NCBI GenBank assembly: GCA_964606085.1
Contig: CAZSFD010000043.1
Location: forward strand, 1-44,167
DNA length: 44,167 bases
Direction of reading: 5' to 3'
Source of the DNA: CAIQJJ01 sp964606085
Lineage (GTDB): Bacteria; Chloroflexota; Anaerolineae; Anaerolineales; UBA4823
Under the pieces are notes generated by a model. The model was not told the origin of the DNA and ran no database searches. It worked only from the letters and a program-made list of their open reading frames with translations. Of the stretch, positions 24,026-31,986 are shown piece after piece. Position 1 is the first letter of the stretch, and each line of letters starts with the position of its first letter. The position numbers and the translations under genes are program-made.

Positions 24026-25642
24026 ATGATCAAAAACCTCCCCCGTCTCACCCTGCTCTCTCTGCTGCTCGCCTGGATTTTCGACCAACTCTTTTGGGGC
24101 AAAATGCCGGGCATCTCATTTCCCATTTTCGTCGCCCTGGCGCTTGGGCTGGGCCTGCTGCTGGCCGGGCTGGAAGGCGTGCGCCCGGCGTGGGGCAGCC
24201 TGCTCTTGCTCATCCCCATCGGCTTCTTTGCCGTGTTGAGCTTTCTGCGCCTCGAACCGCTGACGCAGTTTCTCAACTTTGCGCTGACGCTGGGCCTGAT
24301 GGCGCTGCTGACGGTCACGTTTGCCGGTGGGCGCTGGTTGGTCTATGGCATCGCCGACTATCTCGTCAATGGGCTGCGTTTCTTGCTCGACCTGGTGATG
24401 CTGCCTGTGCTGGCGCTGGATCGCAGCCACAAGCCGCCCGCCGAAGGTGAAGCCGCCGCGCCGCCAAAGGTGGCCTGGTGGAAGCCCCTGGTGGGCATTG
24501 TGCGCGGCGTGCTGCTGGCGCTGCCGGTGGTCATCTTCTTTACCGTGCTGCTGGCGGCGGCCGATGCGGCTTTCTCGGCTGAAGTGGCGCATTTGTTCCG
24601 CTTTTTCGACCTCGATAAAATCCCCGAATACATCTTCCGCCTGATCCTGATCGGTATTTTAGCCTACCCGCTGGCCGCCGCTTACCTGCACGCCCTGGCC
24701 CACAGCCGCGACGAGAAAGTGCTGGGCAAAGACAGCGCCAAACTGCGCTTCTTGCCCCCGCTCGAAGCGTTGATTGTCCTCGGCAGCGTGGATGCGCTCT
24801 TCGCCGCCTTCGTGGCTGTGCAGGTGCGCTACTTCTTCGGCGGGCAGGCCAATATCACGGTGGCCGGCTTCACCTATTCTGAATACGCCGTGCGCGGCTT
24901 CAACGAACTGGTGATTGTGGCCTTCTTCAGCCTGCTGCTCTTCCTGGGATTGAGCGCCCTCACCCGCCGCGAGACGCCCGGCCAGCGCGTGCTCTTCTCC
25001 GCCCTCAGCACGGGCCTGGCGCTGCTGGTGACGGTGATGCTCATCTCGGCCTTCCAGCGTTTGTCGCTCTACGAGCAGGCTTATGGCTTCACCCGCCTGC
25101 GCCTGTACACGCACGTTTTCATGTGCTGGCTGGGGTTGCTGCTGCTGGCCGTGGTTGCCCTGGAGTGGTTTGGCCGCCTGCGCCACTTCGCCCTGATGGC
25201 TGTGCTGGTGGCGCTGGGTTTTGCTGCTTCGCTCAACCTGTTGAACGTGGATGCGCTGATCGTGCAGTTGAACGTCGCTCACAGCGCGAAACTGCTGACG
25301 GCCTCCGCCCTCACCGAAACGCGGCGCGGCGCTGATTTCGACGCCACCTACCTCGCCACCCTCAGCGAAGATGCCGTCCCGGCGCTGCTGGCCGCCTATC
25401 ACCGCCCCGGCCTCGATGCCGCCCTCCACAACGAACTGGGCGCCACCCTGGCCTGCAAAGCCGCTGCACTGGCTGGCCAGTCCGAACTCCCCTGGCAGTC
25501 GTTCCACGGGTCGCGCTACACCGCCGCCAACCTGCTGCGCGCCGAAGACCTGAGCGCCTGGCCCGTCACCCAGGAATACTATTTTTACCAGGTCGAAGTC
25601 AACGGCATCACCCGCCCGTGCTTTTCCTACGCCTGGGAGTAA
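24026..25642 (+). CDS. DUF4173-family multi-pass membrane protein
   Basis: A 538-residue protein with about ten hydrophobic helices in the first 430 residues. The C-terminal soluble part contains ADFDATYLATLSEDAVPAL, and the helix block contains YGFTRLRLYTHVFMCWLGL. Both are hallmarks of the DUF4173/DUF4153 family, whose function is unknown. It starts 25 bp after a C-rich stretch with AGGAAC upstream of the ATG. It diverges from the orphan response regulator across the heptamer repeat, which might place it under that regulator's control; this is speculation from position. Confidence 0.82.
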   Translation: MIKNLPRLTLLSLLLAWIFDQLFWGKMPGISFPIFVALALGLGLLLAGLEGVRPAWGSLLLLIPIGFFAVLSFLRLEPLTQFLNFALTLGLMALLTVTFAGGRWLVYGIADYLVNGLRFLLDLVMLPVLALDRSHKPPAEGEAAAPPKVAWWKPLVGIVRGVLLALPVVIFFTVLLAAADAAFSAEVAHLFRFFDLDKIPEYIFRLILIGILAYPLAAAYLHALAHSRDEKVLGKDSAKLRFLPPLEALIVLGSVDALFAAFVAVQVRYFFGGQANITVAGFTYSEYAVRGFNELVIVAFFSLLLFLGLSALTRRETPGQRVLFSALSTGLALLVTVMLISAFQRLSLYEQAYGFTRLRLYTHVFMCWLGLLLLAVVALEWFGRLRHFALMAVLVALGFAASLNLLNVDALIVQLNVAHSAKLLTASALTETRRGADFDATYLATLSEDAVPALLAAYHRPGLDAALHNELGATLACKAAALAGQSELPWQSFHGSRYTAANLLRAEDLSAWPVTQEYYFYQVEVNGITRPCFSYAWE

Positions 25643-25684
25643 GGTGAAATTTATTTGGGAGCGTTTCATTTGAGATGAAAACCC

Positions 25685-25750
25685 GGTTTCGACAAACTCA
25701 ACCGGCGTTGGTTGACTTGGGTTGAGCTTGCCGAAATCCTTGTCGAAACC
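25685..25750. repeat. Nested intergenic inverted repeat
   Basis: Outer arms GGTTTCGACAA (25685-25695) and TTGTCGAAACC (25740-25750), inner arms CTCAACC (25697-25703) and GGTTGAG (25720-25726), all exact. It lies in the 180-bp gap after the DUF4173 gene. There is no T-run, so it is probably a REP/MITE-like element. Confidence 0.72.
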
Positions 25751-25788
25751 AATCCCCAACTGAAATGGAACACACCCCAATCATTTAG

Positions 25789-25808
25789 GCGTCGGATTCA
25801 TCCGACGC
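25789..25808 (+). promoter_or_regulatory. Hairpin immediately before the ribosome binding site
   Basis: GCGTCGGA (25789-25796), loop TTCA, TCCGACGC (25801-25808): a perfect 8-bp GC-rich stem ending two bases before GGAGGA (25811-25816). It could shield or expose the binding site of the membrane protein gene at 25823, or mark the end of the upstream transcript. Confidence 0.5.
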
Positions 25809-25822
25809 TTGGAGGAATGTGT

Positions 25823-26527
25823 ATGAAAGAAAAATCGCGTTGGTTCGTCGTCGTCCTCTTCTCCATCGCCATGGCCTGGATGGAATCGGCGGTGGTGCTG
25901 TATCTGCGTGTGCTGACCGACCGGATGCAGCCCTATCAAGCCAACCCACTGCCGCAATCGGTCGGTGGGCAGATAGCCTTAGGGCAGGCCGAACTGGTGC
26001 GCGAGGCCGCCACGATTTTGATGCTGCTGGCGGTTGGCTGGCTGGCCGGGCGCACGGTACGCAGCCGGCTGGCTTATTTCACCATCGCTTTTGGCGTGTG
26101 GGATATTTTCTACTATATCTTCCTGATCCCCCTCACCGGCTGGCCGAAATCGCTGCTCGATTGGGACATTCTCTTCCTGCTGCCTATGCCGTGGTGGGGG
26201 CCGGTGATCGCCCCGGTCAGCATTGCCGTGTTGATGATCATCGGCGGTACGCTGGTCAGCCAGTTCGATCAGCCAGAACGACCGCTGTGGCCGAATGGCC
26301 GCGTGCTGGCGGTGGGGCTGGTGGGGGCGGGGCTGGCGCTGTACGTTTTCATGGCCGATGCGCTGCGCGTGATCGATCAGGGTCGAGAGGCCATCCGCCA
26401 TGTGCTGCCCACGGCCTTCAACTGGCCGCTGTTTGCCGTGGGCCTGGCGTTGATGGCGCTGCCGGTGGCGAATGTGGCCTGGCAAACGCACCAACGCTCA
26501 AAACTTCATCGCCTCGGCGCCGCGTGA
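25823..26527 (+). CDS. Hypothetical membrane protein, six predicted helices
   Basis: A 234-residue integral membrane protein not recognised as a named family. It opens WFVVVLFSIAMAWMESAVVLYL, then has helices around 65-80, 90-115 (AYFTIAFGVWDIFYYIFLIPL), 130-150, 175-195 and 210-225. The Trp/Tyr-rich third helix and the conserved-looking PLTGWPKSLLDWDILFLLP loop suggest a conserved Chloroflexota-type family. ATG 25823 is chosen over ATG 25817 because GGAGGA ends directly before 25817, leaving proper spacing only for 25823. Its last 30 bp overlap the opposing folE gene. Confidence 0.65.
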   Translation: MKEKSRWFVVVLFSIAMAWMESAVVLYLRVLTDRMQPYQANPLPQSVGGQIALGQAELVREAATILMLLAVGWLAGRTVRSRLAYFTIAFGVWDIFYYIFLIPLTGWPKSLLDWDILFLLPMPWWGPVIAPVSIAVLMIIGGTLVSQFDQPERPLWPNGRVLAVGLVGAGLALYVFMADALRVIDQGREAIRHVLPTAFNWPLFAVGLALMALPVANVAWQTHQRSKLHRLGAA

Positions 26528-27133
26528 GATGTTGTCGAGAAATTCCTGGCGGGTGGCCGGGCGGGTTCGGAAGGCGCCCAGCATGGCCGAGGTGGTCATG
26601 CGGGTGTTGTGCTTCTTGACGCCGCGCATGGTGGAACACATGTGCAGCGCCTCGACGACGACGGCCACGCCCCTGGGATGCAGCAGTTCGTTGAGAAAAT
26701 CGGCAATCTGGCGCGTCATGCGTTCCTGCACTTGCAGGCGGCGGGCAAACATATCTACCACACGGGGGATTTTGGAGAGGCCGATCACTTTGCCATTGGG
26801 CAGGTAGGCCACATGCGCCCGGCCCATGAAGGGCAGCATGTGATGTTCACACAGGCTGTAAAACTCGATATCGCGCACGATCACCATCTCGTCATAACTG
26901 ACATCAAACAGGGCGTCGTTGACCATGGCCACCGGGTCTATGCGGTAGCCGGAGAGCAGTTCGGCGTACATGCGCGCCATGCGCTGCGGTGTACGCGCCA
27001 GGCCGTCGCGGGCGGGGTTTTCTCCAATGGCGGTAAGTATCTGGCCCACGGCCTGTTCGATAGCGGGGTAATCTATCTCTGAGCCAAGCAACAGTTCTGC
27101 CTGGTCGTAAATGTCGTAATCGTTATCATCCAT
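26498..27133 (-). CDS. folE: GTP cyclohydrolase I
   Basis: FolE converts GTP to 7,8-dihydroneopterin triphosphate, first step of folate (and queuosine-type pterin) synthesis. The 211-residue product is full length. Zinc ligands C95 and H98 (CEHHMLPF) and C166 (HMCSTMRGV) are present, as is GRAHVAYLPNGKVIGLSKIPR (split here by Y110) and the Gln/Glu region QVQERMTRQIA. An upstream extension of the frame exists, but ATG 27133 has AGGAG seven bases upstream and matches the family start. The 3' end overlaps the converging membrane gene by 30 bp, so the two transcripts are antisense at their tails. Confidence 0.95.
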   Translation of the reverse strand: MDDNDYDIYDQAELLLGSEIDYPAIEQAVGQILTAIGENPARDGLARTPQRMARMYAELLSGYRIDPVAMVNDALFDVSYDEMVIVRDIEFYSLCEHHMLPFMGRAHVAYLPNGKVIGLSKIPRVVDMFARRLQVQERMTRQIADFLNELLHPRGVAVVVEALHMCSTMRGVKKHNTRMTTSAMLGAFRTRPATRQEFLDNISRGAEAMKF

Positions 27134-27207
27134 AAGAAGGCTCCTGGTAAAAAATCTGACGACCTGCATTTTACTTGGTGCTGGCGGGTATGAAAACGCT
27201 GCACGAA

Positions 27208-27237
27208 TTGAGCGATTTTGTACAATTATGGTATAAT
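27208..27237 (+). promoter_or_regulatory. Sigma-70-type promoter with overlapping palindrome, upstream of the Fur-family gene
   Basis: TTGAGC (27208-27213), an 18-bp spacer and TATAAT (27232-27237). A palindrome AATTAT-GGT-ATAATT (27224-27238) overlaps the -10 box. AT-rich palindromes of this kind are typical Fur/Zur-family operators, so autoregulation is plausible. Similarity to a proven box was not tested. Confidence 0.6.
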
Positions 27238-27276
27238 TATTGTTGTTACTGTTTGCAAGAACAAGAAATATCTTCA

Positions 27277-27708
27277 TTGACCCACCATCTCAGCACCCAA
27301 CTCCAGGCGCAAGGCCATCGCATGACCCCGCAGCGGGCGGTGATCTTGCGCGTCCTCGAACAATCGGATAGCCACCTGACCCCTGGCGAAGTGTTCGTGC
27401 GTGCCAGCCAATCCCTGCCCGAATTGACCGAACCGACCGTCTATCGCACGCTGACCTTCCTGGCGGCCCAGGGTTTGTTGTGGGTGGCGCACATTGGCAA
27501 CGGGCAGTTGGTATACCAGGCCGCCGGGCGCGAACATCACCACCTGATCTGCCGGGCGTGCAATCACAGCATCGAAATCGCCCCTGCCGATCTCAATCCG
27601 CTCTTCGATGCGTTGCAGGCCAAAACCGGTTTCGCCATAGATAGCATGCACAACACGTTTTTTGGACTTTGCCCGCAGTGTAAGAAAACGTTGAAGGTTG
27701 AAGGCTAA
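27277..27708 (+). CDS. Fur-family metal-responsive transcriptional repressor
   Basis: A 143-residue winged-helix regulator. The DNA-binding half reads GHRMTPQRAVILRVLEQ and TEPTVYRTLTFLAAQGL. The metal half carries REHHHLICRAC and a C-terminal CPQC, giving the two CxxC pairs of a structural zinc site plus a His cluster for the sensing metal. I chose TTG 27277: it follows the promoter by about 35 bp and gives normal Fur length, whereas the upstream ATG lies before the promoter. The gene directly precedes cbiMQO, so it may control cobalt/nickel (or zinc) uptake; Fur, Zur and Nur cannot be told apart by eye. Confidence 0.85.
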   Translation: MTHHLSTQLQAQGHRMTPQRAVILRVLEQSDSHLTPGEVFVRASQSLPELTEPTVYRTLTFLAAQGLLWVAHIGNGQLVYQAAGREHHHLICRACNHSIEIAPADLNPLFDALQAKTGFAIDSMHNTFFGLCPQCKKTLKVEG

Positions 27709-27743
27709 AGGTTTGGCTTGTGCAAACAACTTTCAACCTTCAA
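27691..27743. repeat. Inverted repeat across the Fur-family stop codon
   Basis: TTGAAGGTTGAA (27691-27702) and its exact complement TTCAACCTTCAA (27732-27743), with 29 bp between. The left arm is coding, the right arm is in the leader of cbiM. No T-run follows; it could set the mRNA boundary or modulate read-through into cbiMQO. Confidence 0.65.
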
Positions 27744-27783
27744 TACTTATAACCTTCCAACCCAATGACCCAAGGAGTTTCCC

Positions 27784-28749
27784 ATGTTTTATTCTGTTCA
27801 ACCGATGCACATTCCCGATGGATTTTTGTCTGTGATCGTTTCGATGGTCTTGTGGGTGTTGAGCATCGCGGCCATTGGCTATGCCCTGCGCCGCGTGACT
27901 GCCGACATGGACGAGCGCAAATTGCCGCTGATGGGCGTGGTGGCGGCGGCCATCTTCGCCGGGCAGATGCTCAACTTCACCGTGGCAGGCGGCACATCAG
28001 GACACCTGATGGGCGCAGCCCTGGCGACGATTTTGCTCGGCCCATGGGCGGGCGTGCTGGTGATGACGATTGTCGTCAGCATCCAGGCGCTGCTGTTTCA
28101 AGATGGCGGCCTGCTGGCGTTGGGGGCGAACATCTTCAACATGGGTGTCGTCGGCGTGGCCGTTTCGTACACGGTTTACCAGTTGGTGATGAAACTCTCT
28201 GGCGGCAAACGTTGGGGCGTCTTCGTCGGTGGGTTCGCCGCAGCCTGGCTTTCGATTTTCATCGCCGCGTTGGGCGTGGCGCTGCAACTGGCGCTTTCTG
28301 GCACGTCACCGGCCAACCTGGCCATTCCGGCTATGAGCGCCATTCATGCGGTGATCGGCATCGGTGAAGGATTGATCACCCTCGGCGCGTTGGCCTTCAT
28401 CTACGCCTCGCGACGCGATTTGGTCGAAGCCGGCGCGCAGGCCCCCGTCGGTGGGAGCGTGGTGTGGGTCGTCGGACTGCTGATCGCCCTGGCGCTGGCG
28501 GTGGCCTCCCCGTTGGCCTCGGCCTTCCCCGATGGCCTGGAATGGGTGGCCGAACAACGCGGTTTCCTCGAACTGGCGCAAGGCCCACGCTACGAGATCA
28601 TCCCCGATTACGTCATGCCCGGCATCGAAAACGAAGCCCTGGCGACCATCGCCGCCGGCATCATCGGCACATTGATCGTTTTCGGCGTGGCGTTAGGCGT
28701 GGCCTATTCCCGCCGCCGCACATCAATCGCCAATCAACCGACTAGCTGA
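27784..28749 (+). CDS. cbiM: ECF cobalt/nickel transporter substrate component CbiM with C-terminal PDGLE domain
   Basis: A 321-residue membrane S-component that binds Co2+ (or Ni2+). MHIPDGFLS is the family N-terminal metal motif, here at residues 8-16 because translation from the AAGGAG-supported ATG 27784 adds seven residues (MFYSVQP). Helices follow with MLNFTVAGGTSGHLMGAAL and ALGANIFNMG, both family signatures with metal-site His. After about residue 220 a PDGLE/CbiN-like domain (FPDGLEWVAEQRGF) with a final membrane helix is fused, explaining the absence of a separate cbiN. First gene of cbiMQO, 75 bp after the Fur-family regulator. Confidence 0.92.
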   Translation: MFYSVQPMHIPDGFLSVIVSMVLWVLSIAAIGYALRRVTADMDERKLPLMGVVAAAIFAGQMLNFTVAGGTSGHLMGAALATILLGPWAGVLVMTIVVSIQALLFQDGGLLALGANIFNMGVVGVAVSYTVYQLVMKLSGGKRWGVFVGGFAAAWLSIFIAALGVALQLALSGTSPANLAIPAMSAIHAVIGIGEGLITLGALAFIYASRRDLVEAGAQAPVGGSVVWVVGLLIALALAVASPLASAFPDGLEWVAEQRGFLELAQGPRYEIIPDYVMPGIENEALATIAAGIIGTLIVFGVALGVAYSRRRTSIANQPTS

Positions 28750-28774
28750 CCAGCCGACCAACCGACTAGCTGAC
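28736..28774. repeat. 15-bp direct repeat at the cbiM/cbiQ junction
   Basis: AACCGACTAGCTGAC occurs exactly at 28736-28750 and 28760-28774 (24-bp period), with a third partial unit between. The cbiM stop codon lies in the first copy. Probably simple slippage sequence. Confidence 0.65.
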
Positions 28775-28782
28775 TATCCCTC

Positions 28783-29577
28783 ATGCACCTCCACTTCCTC
28801 GACCCCTACCAGCACCGCCCCAGCCCGCTGCACAGCCTCGACCCGCGCGTCAAGTTCGTGCTGGCGCTGGCCCTGATCTTGAGCATTGCATTACTGCCGA
28901 TGGGATCGTGGGCGGTGTATATCCTCGTTTTTGCGCTGATCCTGTCGCTGGAGATCATTTCGCTGCTGGGCGTGGCGCGTGTGCTGAAGCGTTCGGCGCT
29001 GGCCCTGCCCTTTGTGCTGGCGGCGCTGCCGATCATCTTCACCACCCCTGGCGATGCGCTGATCCACCTGCCGCTGGGCTGGGCGGTCAGCCTGCCAGGG
29101 GTGGAGCGCTTCGCCAGCATCGCTATAAAATCGTGGTTGTCGGTGCAGGCGGCGATCTTGTTGGCAGCCACCACCCCCTTCCCCGATCTGCTGGTGGCGA
29201 TGCGGGCCATTCACATTCCACAGTTATTGGTGGCGATGGTGGGACTGATGTGGCGCTACCTGTTCGTCCTGGCCGACGAAGCGTTACGCCTGCTGCGAGC
29301 GCGTTCGGCGCGGTCGGGTGAGAGCAGACAGGCCGGGCTGAAAGCGGGCGGCAGCCTCCCCTGGCGGGCAGGCGTGGCGGGCGGCATGGCGGGCAGCCTG
29401 TTTCTGCGCGGCATCGAACGCTCCGACCGCATCTACACCGCCATGCTGGCACGCGGCTACGACGGCGAAACTCGTTCGCTACCCCTGCCGCCGATCACAC
29501 AATCGAGTTGGCTCACCCTCGTCAGCGGCCTTTTCGTTTGCATCCTGCTCCTGCTCTTGAGCGTCCTCCTCCCCTGA
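28783..29577 (+). CDS. cbiQ: ECF transporter transmembrane coupling protein CbiQ (EcfT)
   Basis: A 264-residue membrane protein that couples ATP hydrolysis by CbiO to movement of CbiM. After LHSLDPRVKFVLALALI the sequence alternates hydrophobic helices and coupling helices; the ATPase-contact motifs are RARSAR (near 175) and ERSDRIYTAMLARGYDG (near 210-226), the usual two A-R-G-like EcfT boxes. The ATG follows cbiM by 33 bp, with no strong binding site, and cbiO begins 27 bp after its stop, so the three genes are one operon. Confidence 0.92.
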   Translation: MHLHFLDPYQHRPSPLHSLDPRVKFVLALALILSIALLPMGSWAVYILVFALILSLEIISLLGVARVLKRSALALPFVLAALPIIFTTPGDALIHLPLGWAVSLPGVERFASIAIKSWLSVQAAILLAATTPFPDLLVAMRAIHIPQLLVAMVGLMWRYLFVLADEALRLLRARSARSGESRQAGLKAGGSLPWRAGVAGGMAGSLFLRGIERSDRIYTAMLARGYDGETRSLPLPPITQSSWLTLVSGLFVCILLLLLSVLLP

Positions 29578-29604
29578 TCACCTTTTCACCCAGTTACCAT
29601 CCCC

Positions 29605-30315
29605 ATGCACCACTCCATCCACGTCGAAAACCTCGTTTATTCCTATCCCGATGGGCATCGAGCGCTGAATGGCGTTTCGCTGCAAATCGAACCCTGTGAG
29701 AAAGTTGCCCTGGTCGGGCCGAACGGCGCGGGCAAATCCACGCTGATTTTGCACCTCAACGGCATTTTGCGCGGCCAGGGGGCGCTCAACGTCTGCGGGT
29801 TGGATGTGACCGAGCAGAACATCCGCCGTTTGCGGGCGCAGGTGGGCCTGGTGTTCCAATCGCCCGACGACCAGCTATTTTCGCCCACCGTCTTCGACGA
29901 TGTAGCCTACGGGCCGATCTACCAGGGCTTGCCGTCCGAACAGGTTCGCCAGCGTGTAGCCGATGCGCTGGCGGCGGTGCGCATGAGCGAGTACGCCGAA
30001 CGCGTCTCGCACCATCTCAGCGTGGGGGAGAAGAAACGCATCGCCATCGCCACCGTGCTTTCGATGCAGCCAGAAATCCTCGTCCTCGATGAACCCACCG
30101 CCGGCCTCGACCCGCGCGCCCGCCGCTCGCTGATTCGCCTGCTCGATGAGTTGGACATCACCATGCTGGTCTCCACCCACGATATGCTGATGGTGCGCGA
30201 ACTTTTCCCGCGCATGATCGTGATGGACGATGGCCGCGTGGTGGCCGACGGGCCGACGGAAGAGATTATGAATGACGCCGCGCTGCTGGAAGCGCATGGT
30301 TTGGAAAAGCCATAA
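29605..30315 (+). CDS. cbiO: ECF transporter ATPase CbiO
   Basis: A 236-residue ABC ATPase. Walker A is GPNGAGKST (38-46), the Q-loop VFQSPDDQLF, the signature is LSVGE instead of LSGGQ (a substitution common among CbiO/EcfA proteins), Walker B is ILVLDEPTAGLDP, and the switch His is in VSTHD. Only one ATPase gene is present, so it probably works as a homodimer under CbiM and CbiQ. The operon ends here; an AT-richer restriction island begins 28 bp later. Confidence 0.93.
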   Translation: MHHSIHVENLVYSYPDGHRALNGVSLQIEPCEKVALVGPNGAGKSTLILHLNGILRGQGALNVCGLDVTEQNIRRLRAQVGLVFQSPDDQLFSPTVFDDVAYGPIYQGLPSEQVRQRVADALAAVRMSEYAERVSHHLSVGEKKRIAIATVLSMQPEILVLDEPTAGLDPRARRSLIRLLDELDITMLVSTHDMLMVRELFPRMIVMDDGRVVADGPTEEIMNDAALLEAHGLEKP

Positions 30316-30343
30316 CTCGCCCTAAAAGGCAGGTGTATTCACG

Positions 30344-31059
30344 ATGCCCCATACTGACAAAAGAATTTTAGCGATTGCCCGGCTGGTCACCAGAAAACGA
30401 CCGAAAACGGTCATCGATCACATCATCGAACATGGCTATATCACCACAGAAGAAATCAGGGATGTTACGGATATAACCATCCTCCCAGGGCAATTCGGGA
30501 TGTCAGAGAAGAAGGCATTCCCATTGAAACCTATCGCGTGGAAGGCAGTGATGGTCGAAGTATTGCCGCTTATCGGTTTGGCAACCCAGATGAAATTGAA
30601 AGGCATAAACTTGGCGGGAGGAAGGTGTTTTCAAAGCAATTCAAGAAGCAGTTGCTAAAGCAATACGATTCTCGTTGCACCATTACAAGCGAAAGGTACG
30701 AAGAAAGGTATTTGCAAATTGACCATCGCATTCCCTATGAAATTGCAGGAGATGAAATTGGGGATGAACGAACCCCCGAAAAGTTTATGTTACTTTCCGG
30801 GTCTGCACAAAGACAAAAATCCTGGTCCTGTGAACATTGCGAGAATTTTCAGGAGCATCACCGAGTTGAAACATGCCAATCGTCTTATTGGGCTTCCCCC
30901 GAAACATACACGCATATTGCAATGGAGTCTATCCGGCAAGTAGATATTCTTTGGCATGGTGAAGAAATCGAAGAGTACGAACGGATAGAGCAACAAAGCC
31001 GCTTAAACCAACAAAGCATTCAAGAATATATCAAAGCCCATCTGCGCAAAAAACGCTGA
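30344..31059 (+). pseudogene. HNH-type restriction endonuclease, split by a one-base frameshift
   Basis: The first frame (30344 onward) encodes IDHIIEHGYITTEEIRDV, a winged-helix start. Near 30466 the sense switches to another frame, reading YGYNHPPRAIRDVREEGIPI and continuing to 31059. Joining them requires one extra T (GTTAC to GTTTAC). The second part has an HNH-like core: RCTITSERYEERYLQIDHRIPYEIAG, interrupted here after Q, followed by CEHC. The intact product would be about 238 residues: HTH plus HNH nuclease. A D12 adenine methylase converges tail to tail, so this looks like the nuclease of a restriction-modification pair. It may be inactivated, or the indel may be a sequencing error. 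Confidence 0.72.
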
Positions 31060-31986
31060 TCAGGCAGTGGCCTCGCTCATTTGAAACAAAGATAACTGCT
31101 CAAAATTTAAGCTATTTACCGGGCGAATGCTGGCTTTCGTCCCTTTTTCTCGAAGAAAGGGCGAAATATATAGGGACTCCAGGGTAACTTCATTACGGCC
31201 AAGCAGTGTGGCCTGAGTTGAGCGCCCAGCATCCAAGAAGACCCGCTTCAATCCCAGATGTTGGGGTAATTCTTGAAAATATGACCGGTCTCCGCACGTT
31301 CCATCAAATGACAACAGGAAGGGGATTTCTTGTTGATTCAAACGGGTCAATTCAGCAATCAGAGTTTCATAATCCAATAAATATGCGTAGCGGGGATTTT
31401 CCGTTAATCCTCCCCAAGGGGGATCAAAATAAATTAAGTCCTTCGGCTTTGCTTCACGAATGGTCTCCCTGAAATCCCCAGAAACTACTTCTGTTTTCCC
31501 CTTCAACAGCCGAGAAGCCGCCAAAACTTCCGTTGCCAATTTGCCCGGATGCATGCCCAAACGCCGATTATCAGGCGACTGATTGAACTTCCCATCGGGA
31601 TTAAACCGGATAGAGTTTTTTACACAACGAGCGATTAAATAAAACAGGGCCGTGGGAGATTGGGTTTGATTGAAATACTCCCGAAGTTTCAAGTAATAGT
31701 TTTTTGGATCATCTAATTGTTCGTTCCAATAGCAAGTGTACTCCTGGATTAGCGTATCAGGTTCGTCAATGATGATTCTCCAAAGCCCGGCGAGAGCATC
31801 CAATTTATCTCCGATGACATACCGGTCAGCCATATTTCTCGCTGCCGCTGCAAGCGTTATCGCAGCAGAACCAGCAAAAGGTTCGTAGAATGTGGCGACG
31901 TTATCAGCATGGATATAGCTAAAAATTTGTTCAGCCAATTTTCTTTTACTTCCCTGGTACGGGATGACATGCGGTATCTTAATCAT
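31060..31986 (-). CDS. D12-class N6-adenine DNA methyltransferase
   Basis: A 308-residue Dam/D12-type methylase. SAM-binding parts are PYQGSKRKL (9-17) and EPFAGSAAI (35-43); the catalytic motif is DPPWGG (188-193), a W variant of DPPY. The middle contains the class-typical RCVKNSIRFNPDGKFN. ATG 31986 lies inside the end of the upstream HTH gene (8-bp overlap). The stop codon TGA shares the hexamer TGATCA with the stop of the opposing HNH gene, with no base between. It should protect host DNA against that nuclease; the recognition sequence cannot be read. AT-rich composition differs from the surroundings. Confidence 0.9.
   Translation of the reverse strand: MIKIPHVIPYQGSKRKLAEQIFSYIHADNVATFYEPFAGSAAITLAAAARNMADRYVIGDKLDALAGLWRIIIDEPDTLIQEYTCYWNEQLDDPKNYYLKLREYFNQTQSPTALFYLIARCVKNSIRFNPDGKFNQSPDNRRLGMHPGKLATEVLAASRLLKGKTEVVSGDFRETIREAKPKDLIYFDPPWGGLTENPRYAYLLDYETLIAELTRLNQQEIPFLLSFDGTCGDRSYFQELPQHLGLKRVFLDAGRSTQATLLGRNEVTLESLYISPFLREKGTKASIRPVNSLNFEQLSLFQMSEATA

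Noticed and set aside
24659..25780. 373-codon minus-strand open frame inside the DUF4173 gene
   Set aside because: The translation is Gln/His/Glu-rich mirror sequence of hydrophobic codons; the plus-strand gene has clear family motifs.
30460..30470. Programmed -1 frameshift in the HNH gene
   Set aside because: No X-XXY-YYZ slippery heptamer or obvious downstream pseudoknot; a lost T is simpler.
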